Assembly (NCBI RefSeq): GCF_004005815.1
Contig: NZ_SACK01000001.1
Coordinates: 372,001-436,000 of the forward strand
DNA length: 64,000 nucleotides
Direction: 5' to 3'
Origin: Mucilaginibacter limnophilus
GTDB lineage: Bacteria > Bacteroidota > Bacteroidia > Sphingobacteriales > Sphingobacteriaceae
Shown here: positions 60,618 to 64,000 of the stretch, in pieces
How the letters are laid out: each line of letters opens with the position of its first letter
Position numbering within the stretch: position 1 is the first letter of the stretch
Program-made: the position numbers and the translations under genes
The notes under the pieces: model-generated
Seen by the model: the letters and a program-made list of their open reading frames with translations, nothing else
The model's database searches: none
Told to the model about the DNA's origin: nothing

Positions 60618-61514
60618 ATGTCAAACATCAGCCTGATAATTGAGGAACGCCCGCGCGATATTGGTAACTTTTTAGTAGGGCGTCTGTTGCCTTTCAGCAG
60701 CAAACGCATGGTAGGCCCGTTTATATTTATCGATCATATGGGGCCTGCGCAGCTCGGGCCAGGGCAAAATATTGACATAGCACCGCATCCGCATATCGGC
60801 TTATCAACGCTTACTTACCTGTTTGAAGGAAATGTGATGCACAAGGATAGCCTGGGTACCGAAATGGAAGTAAAACCCGGTCAGGTAAACTGGATGACAG
60901 CCGGTAGCGGTATAGTGCATTCTGAGCGTACGCCAGCTTATCTGCGTGACACGTCAAAAACCTTACACGGCTTGCAAATATGGGTTGCCCTGCCCAAACA
61001 TCTGGAGCAAATGCAGCCTGAATTTTTCCATATAGAAGAAAACGAGTTACCCACCTGGGAGTTTAACGGCGTACAGTATAAACTGGTAGCCGGTGAAATT
61101 ATGGGAAGGCAGTCGCCTGTACCTGTGTATAGCCAACTGTACTTTTTAGAATTGAAAAGCGGCAGTGGAAGCCGCTCAGTTAAAATCGGTAATGATCTTT
61201 ACGGCGAGTGCGGACTGTATATTTTAGAAGGAAGTATTAAAACTGACAGTGAAACATATCAGCCTAAAGAATTACTGGTAGCTAAAAACAGCCAATTATG
61301 TGAATTCACCATGGCGCCCGATACCACTATTTACTTTTTCGGCGGCGAACCTTTTCCTGAAGAGCGTTTTATTTACTGGAATTTTGTTGCTACCTCTCGT
61401 GAAAGGATTGAGGAGGCCAAACAAAAATGGCTTGATCAGCAGTTCGGGTCTGTGCCGGGTGAAACGGATTTTATCCCGCTACCTGTTGAAGCTAAAGGAT
61501 TAAAGTTCAAATAA
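60618..61514 (+). CDS. Pirin family cupin protein
   Basis: From ATG 60618 (298 residues); a TTG four codons upstream is less likely. The first cupin has PFIFIDHMGPAQ, APHPHIGLSTLTYLFEG and AGSGIVHSERT, with the His and Glu metal ligands. The second cupin (about 170-285) is shorter. Pirins bind iron; some oxidise flavonoids such as quercetin, and others are redox cofactors. It follows the exporter by 32 bases and may be in the same unit. Confidence 0.92.
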   Translation: MSNISLIIEERPRDIGNFLVGRLLPFSSKRMVGPFIFIDHMGPAQLGPGQNIDIAPHPHIGLSTLTYLFEGNVMHKDSLGTEMEVKPGQVNWMTAGSGIVHSERTPAYLRDTSKTLHGLQIWVALPKHLEQMQPEFFHIEENELPTWEFNGVQYKLVAGEIMGRQSPVPVYSQLYFLELKSGSGSRSVKIGNDLYGECGLYILEGSIKTDSETYQPKELLVAKNSQLCEFTMAPDTTIYFFGGEPFPEERFIYWNFVATSRERIEEAKQKWLDQQFGSVPGETDFIPLPVEAKGLKFK

Positions 61515-61552
61515 TCCTGATTTATTTCTGTGGTTAATAGGATTGTTTTTTA
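61513..61552 (+). terminator. Weak terminator-like structure after pirin gene
   Basis: AATCCT pairs with AGGATT across a 20-base loop, and a run of seven T follows. The stem is short, so the call is weak, but it lies right after the pirin stop codon. Confidence 0.35.
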
Positions 61553-61616
61553 ACTAATAAGAAACAACATAAGTTGCTACATGTAATAATACTATAACAC
61601 ATTCAGACAACTTTAT

Positions 61617-61952
61617 ATGAAACCTATCAATATAAACATAGGGACTGATCTTCATCTGTTAGTAGTTCCTGATAGTGAGGCACACATGGATGGTCATCCG
61701 GTTTTGACTTATATATACGATATTTTCAGGGTGGAAGGGAACGTCCCGGGACATACCATTATTGAAAATAATCTCATTGCGGCGCAAAAGCAAACCAACC
61801 CTAATTATATGGGGCATATTACTTTTGAGCAGCCGGGTAAATTATTTACTTACACAGCCGAGGAAGGTAATGCTCTTACGAGTGGGGAAGTAGAACAGGT
61901 GATTGAAGAGATAAGCCATTTCAGGGATACGCCCCGGTTGTGGGCTATTTGA
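61617..61952 (+). CDS. Hypothetical protein
   Basis: I do not recognise this 111-residue protein. It is soluble with no signal peptide (MKPININIGTDLHLLVVPDS), has a mixed alpha-beta look, and ends in a helical EVEQVIEEISHFRDTPRLW. Its stop lies seven bases from the stop of the convergent amidase gene. Coding is supported by even codon use and the conserved-looking length. Confidence 0.6.
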   Translation: MKPININIGTDLHLLVVPDSEAHMDGHPVLTYIYDIFRVEGNVPGHTIIENNLIAAQKQTNPNYMGHITFEQPGKLFTYTAEEGNALTSGEVEQVIEEISHFRDTPRLWAI

Positions 61953-61959
61953 TTTTTTA

Positions 61960-62946
61960 TTAGGCAAATGAGAGGTAATCGATGCTAACCCAGCGTTCGT
62001 CCATGTTTACCCTTGCCCATTTGTTCTCTTCTTTTATAATAAATAATTCCTGCCCTTTTAAATACGACCCTGCTTTTGCGAACGATGCTCCGGGTCCTGT
62101 ACGCACGTTCAATGTGTCAGCAGTAACAGTTGCGCGGCGTACAGCAGTAGTATATTGTGCCGCTACCCAGTGCTGCTGGCTTGCTGATATACGGTACCAG
62201 CCATTCTTTTCCTCGTAAACGCGCAGTACCGATCCGAAGGTGGCCGGCGCTCTGTCGGCGGCTTTGGCAGTAACAGCGTTTGGCTGTGTACGGATGTTCA
62301 ATGTTGAAGCTGTTACCACGGCGTATTTTAATACGTTGGTTGTTGTTGGTACATCAGGTGTACTTATTTCAGCCGACACAAGAGGCAAAAAGTTTTGTAC
62401 GCAGTCGCTTACCTTGTTTCCGCCGAAAAATGCTGTACCCGGGCAAGTTTTATTGTTACCTGTGCCATTGTTGCGCCGCCCGGTATTTAAATCAAACCAA
62501 TGGTGATAAACAACATTGGTATCATTAACCGGTCGGTTAAATTTAGCGCATAGTAAAGCCGTCAGCTTGATGATAGTGGCTTTTTGTGCGGCTGTCATGG
62601 CATCCTTACCGGTATCAAAATTTCCAACATTTTCTATGCAGATGGCATTTGCATTTTGCCCGGTAATGCAGGCAGGCGATTTTTCGAGTGAGCGGCCTGT
62701 AAGTATAGTTCCGTCAGGAAAAGTAGTGAAATGCTGCCCGATATCGGCCCAGCCATTATGAATCACATGGTAATCTTTCATGGCTTTTTGCATTTCGAAA
62801 TGGTTATTGCTTTTAAAATTAGCGTACGAGGGACTATAGGTGTGATGTTCTTGTATGGTTAATACTGTACGTGCCACGCGAAGCGATGATAACCAGGTGG
62901 TAAATTCCTGGATATCCATTTTAGTGAATCCGAATTTTGTTGTCAT
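61960..62946 (-). CDS. N-acetylmuramoyl-L-alanine amidase with two SH3b domains
   Basis: A 328-residue peptidoglycan amidase (Amidase_2/PGRP type). Zinc ligands are the first His in QEHHTYSP, the His in VVYHHWFDL and the Cys in KTCPGTAFFGG. The catalytic domain (about 25-190) is followed by two SH3b wall-binding repeats (about 205-265 and 268-328), each with VTASTLNIRTQPN or VTADTLNVRTGPG. No classic signal peptide is seen at the N-terminus, so export is uncertain. It probably acts on cell-wall muropeptides. Confidence 0.9.
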   Translation of the reverse strand: MTTKFGFTKMDIQEFTTWLSSLRVARTVLTIQEHHTYSPSYANFKSNNHFEMQKAMKDYHVIHNGWADIGQHFTTFPDGTILTGRSLEKSPACITGQNANAICIENVGNFDTGKDAMTAAQKATIIKLTALLCAKFNRPVNDTNVVYHHWFDLNTGRRNNGTGNNKTCPGTAFFGGNKVSDCVQNFLPLVSAEISTPDVPTTTNVLKYAVVTASTLNIRTQPNAVTAKAADRAPATFGSVLRVYEEKNGWYRISASQQHWVAAQYTTAVRRATVTADTLNVRTGPGASFAKAGSYLKGQELFIIKEENKWARVNMDERWVSIDYLSFA

Positions 62947-63108
62947 GATGTAATAAGGTTGAAAATCAGAACGATCTGTAAAAAAGAAGTATAGGTGATT
63001 ATGAATACTAAGATACGGAATTTCATCCGCAAAACCAATGAGGATTTCACCTCACCCGGTCAGTATTAACACCCGTCCATTTTTCTTTACAAAACCTTAA
63101 TAACAGCG

Positions 63109-63141
63109 TTTAAAGGGCTTAATACTGGGTTAATAGTTTTG
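63109..63141 (+). promoter_or_regulatory. Promoter of the choice-of-anchor I lipoprotein gene
   Basis: TTTA (63109-63112), 21 bases, then TAGTTTTG (63134-63141), an exact TAnnTTTG. Transcription would begin near 63146, about 20 bases before the ATG at 63166. Confidence 0.5.
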
Positions 63142-63165
63142 GTACTTAATCAAACTATTTACTCT

Positions 63166-64000
63166 ATGAAGTATCCTTTACTATTTATTTCTGTTTTATT
63201 AATTGCTTTTGCAAGCTGCAAAAAACCCAATCGCGACATTTCTGATCCGCTACCTGAAGAAGAAGAGTTTTTTGTAAACGAAGATCCTGCCACCTTTGCC
63301 GAAATGGGTATGATAGACGTTGGCGGCGTTGGAGCGGCCGAAATTTCTGCATATGATTCGCTTACACAGCGTTTGCTCGTAGTTATAAACGACGAAGAAA
63401 ATAACGTAAATAAAATTGAGGTAATTGACATGAGCAAACCTGCCGAAATGAAAGTTATTACTTCTATAAACGTGCAGCCTTACGGTGGCATGGTAAACAG
63501 CGTTTCGGTGTTTGACGGTAAGCTGGCAGCGGCCATAGAATCAAATGATAAACAGGCCAATGGCAAAGTTGTAGTGTTTAAAACTACTGATTACAGCGAG
63601 ATTAAAGTTATTGAAGTAGGCGCGCTGCCTGATATGGTTACCTGGTCGCCAAACGGTAAGTATATTTTGACTGCAAATGAAGGCGAGCCAAATACCGATT
63701 ATACCAACGATCCGAAAGGTACGGTGTCGATCATTTCGGTTGATAATAATTACGCGGTAAACACTATTGATTTTTCGGCTTTCGCCGGACAGGAGGCAGC
63801 TCTTAAAGCGAAAGGCTTTCGCGTGTTTGGTGTAGGTAATGATTTTCTGAAAGATATCGAGCCTGAGTATGTAACCATATCGTCCGACTCGAAAACAGCA
63901 TGGGTTACGCTTCAGGAAAACAACGCCATAGCAAAAATTGATATCGCTAATAAAACTCTAACCGATATTTTTCCGCTGGGCTTTAAAAATTACAATACCG
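63166..64000 (+). CDS. Choice-of-anchor I family lipoprotein, 5' part (cut by window edge)
   Basis: The frame runs from ATG 63166 to the right edge (278 codons seen). A lipobox FAS-Cys18 gives an anchored protein, followed by an acidic linker (DPLPEEEEFFVNED). The body has beta-propeller-like repeats: VTWSPNGKYILTANEGEPNT, VSIISVDN, and EPEYVTISSDSKTAWVTLQE. The segment TANEGEPNTDY is typical of the alkaline-phosphatase-associated choice-of-anchor I family. The C-terminal part is not visible, so the enzyme domain, if any, is unknown. Confidence 0.8.
   Translation, partial: MKYPLLFISVLLIAFASCKKPNRDISDPLPEEEEFFVNEDPATFAEMGMIDVGGVGAAEISAYDSLTQRLLVVINDEENNVNKIEVIDMSKPAEMKVITSINVQPYGGMVNSVSVFDGKLAAAIESNDKQANGKVVVFKTTDYSEIKVIEVGALPDMVTWSPNGKYILTANEGEPNTDYTNDPKGTVSIISVDNNYAVNTIDFSAFAGQEAALKAKGFRVFGVGNDFLKDIEPEYVTISSDSKTAWVTLQENNAIAKIDIANKTLTDIFPLGFKNYNT

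Overview
The window looks like a chromosome segment of a Bacteroidota member of the family Sphingobacteriaceae, most like Mucilaginibacter. This rests on protein style, not a search: many lipoproteins with SC lipoboxes, DUF5777, DUF1080 and NIPSNAP proteins, an ECF sigma factor paired with a barrel-type anti-sigma protein, weak Shine-Dalgarno sequences, and several promoters that fit the Bacteroidota form TTTG-N19-TAnnTTTG. I saw no rRNA, tRNA, CRISPR array, transposase or phage gene.

Layout. 1-3.4 kb: the 5' part of hisG (running off the left edge) behind a histidine-rich leader peptide, a membrane glycosyltransferase and gmhB, separated by composite palindromic repeats. 3.7-9.8 kb: gltBD, glutamate synthase. 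9.8-19.9 kb: housekeeping and secreted proteins: a lipoprotein, a phosphodiesterase, a cupredoxin-dehydrogenase/DUF1080 pair, a DUF2231-Rieske membrane protein, a galK-trmH-ydeI operon and a YciI/NIPSNAP pair. 20-26.6 kb: a PAS histidine kinase, then an ECF sigma/dual-membrane anti-sigma/YceI/DUF5777/Rieske operon.

26.8-50.5 kb is a large exopolysaccharide locus. It holds a half-size TolC protein, a Wzc-like co-polymerase, an O-antigen ligase/polymerase, a flippase, an initiating sugar transferase, eight glycosyltransferases and two acyltransferases. Signalling genes are interleaved: a partner-switch module (SpoIIE-type phosphatase with receiver, STAS protein, RsbW-type ATPase, small membrane protein), a stand-alone receiver next to the sugar transferase, and a hybrid kinase with an HNOBA-like N-terminus. 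A plausible reading is that polymer synthesis is under layered signalling control; this is inferred from gene order.

50.5-57.4 kb: DoxX, then a redox-signalling cluster (cyclic-nucleotide-domain histidine kinase, receiver-thioredoxin-reductase fusion, UBP zinc finger), a TMEM175 channel, a PAS kinase, and a TfoX/DUF1801 pair. 57.4-64 kb: a CotH lipoprotein, an Lrp regulator with two phased operator-like repeats, an EamA exporter, a pirin, an SH3 amidase, and the start of a choice-of-anchor I lipoprotein cut by the right edge.

The observations I rate highest are the his leader peptide, the sigma/dual-membrane anti-sigma operon with its redox cargo, the redox-signalling cluster whose reductase lacks the CxxC pair and which contains a long intercistronic hairpin, the unusual parts of the polysaccharide machine (half TolC, degenerate Wzc ATPase, 49-residue membrane protein, cysteine-cluster sugar transferase), and nested palindromic repeats.
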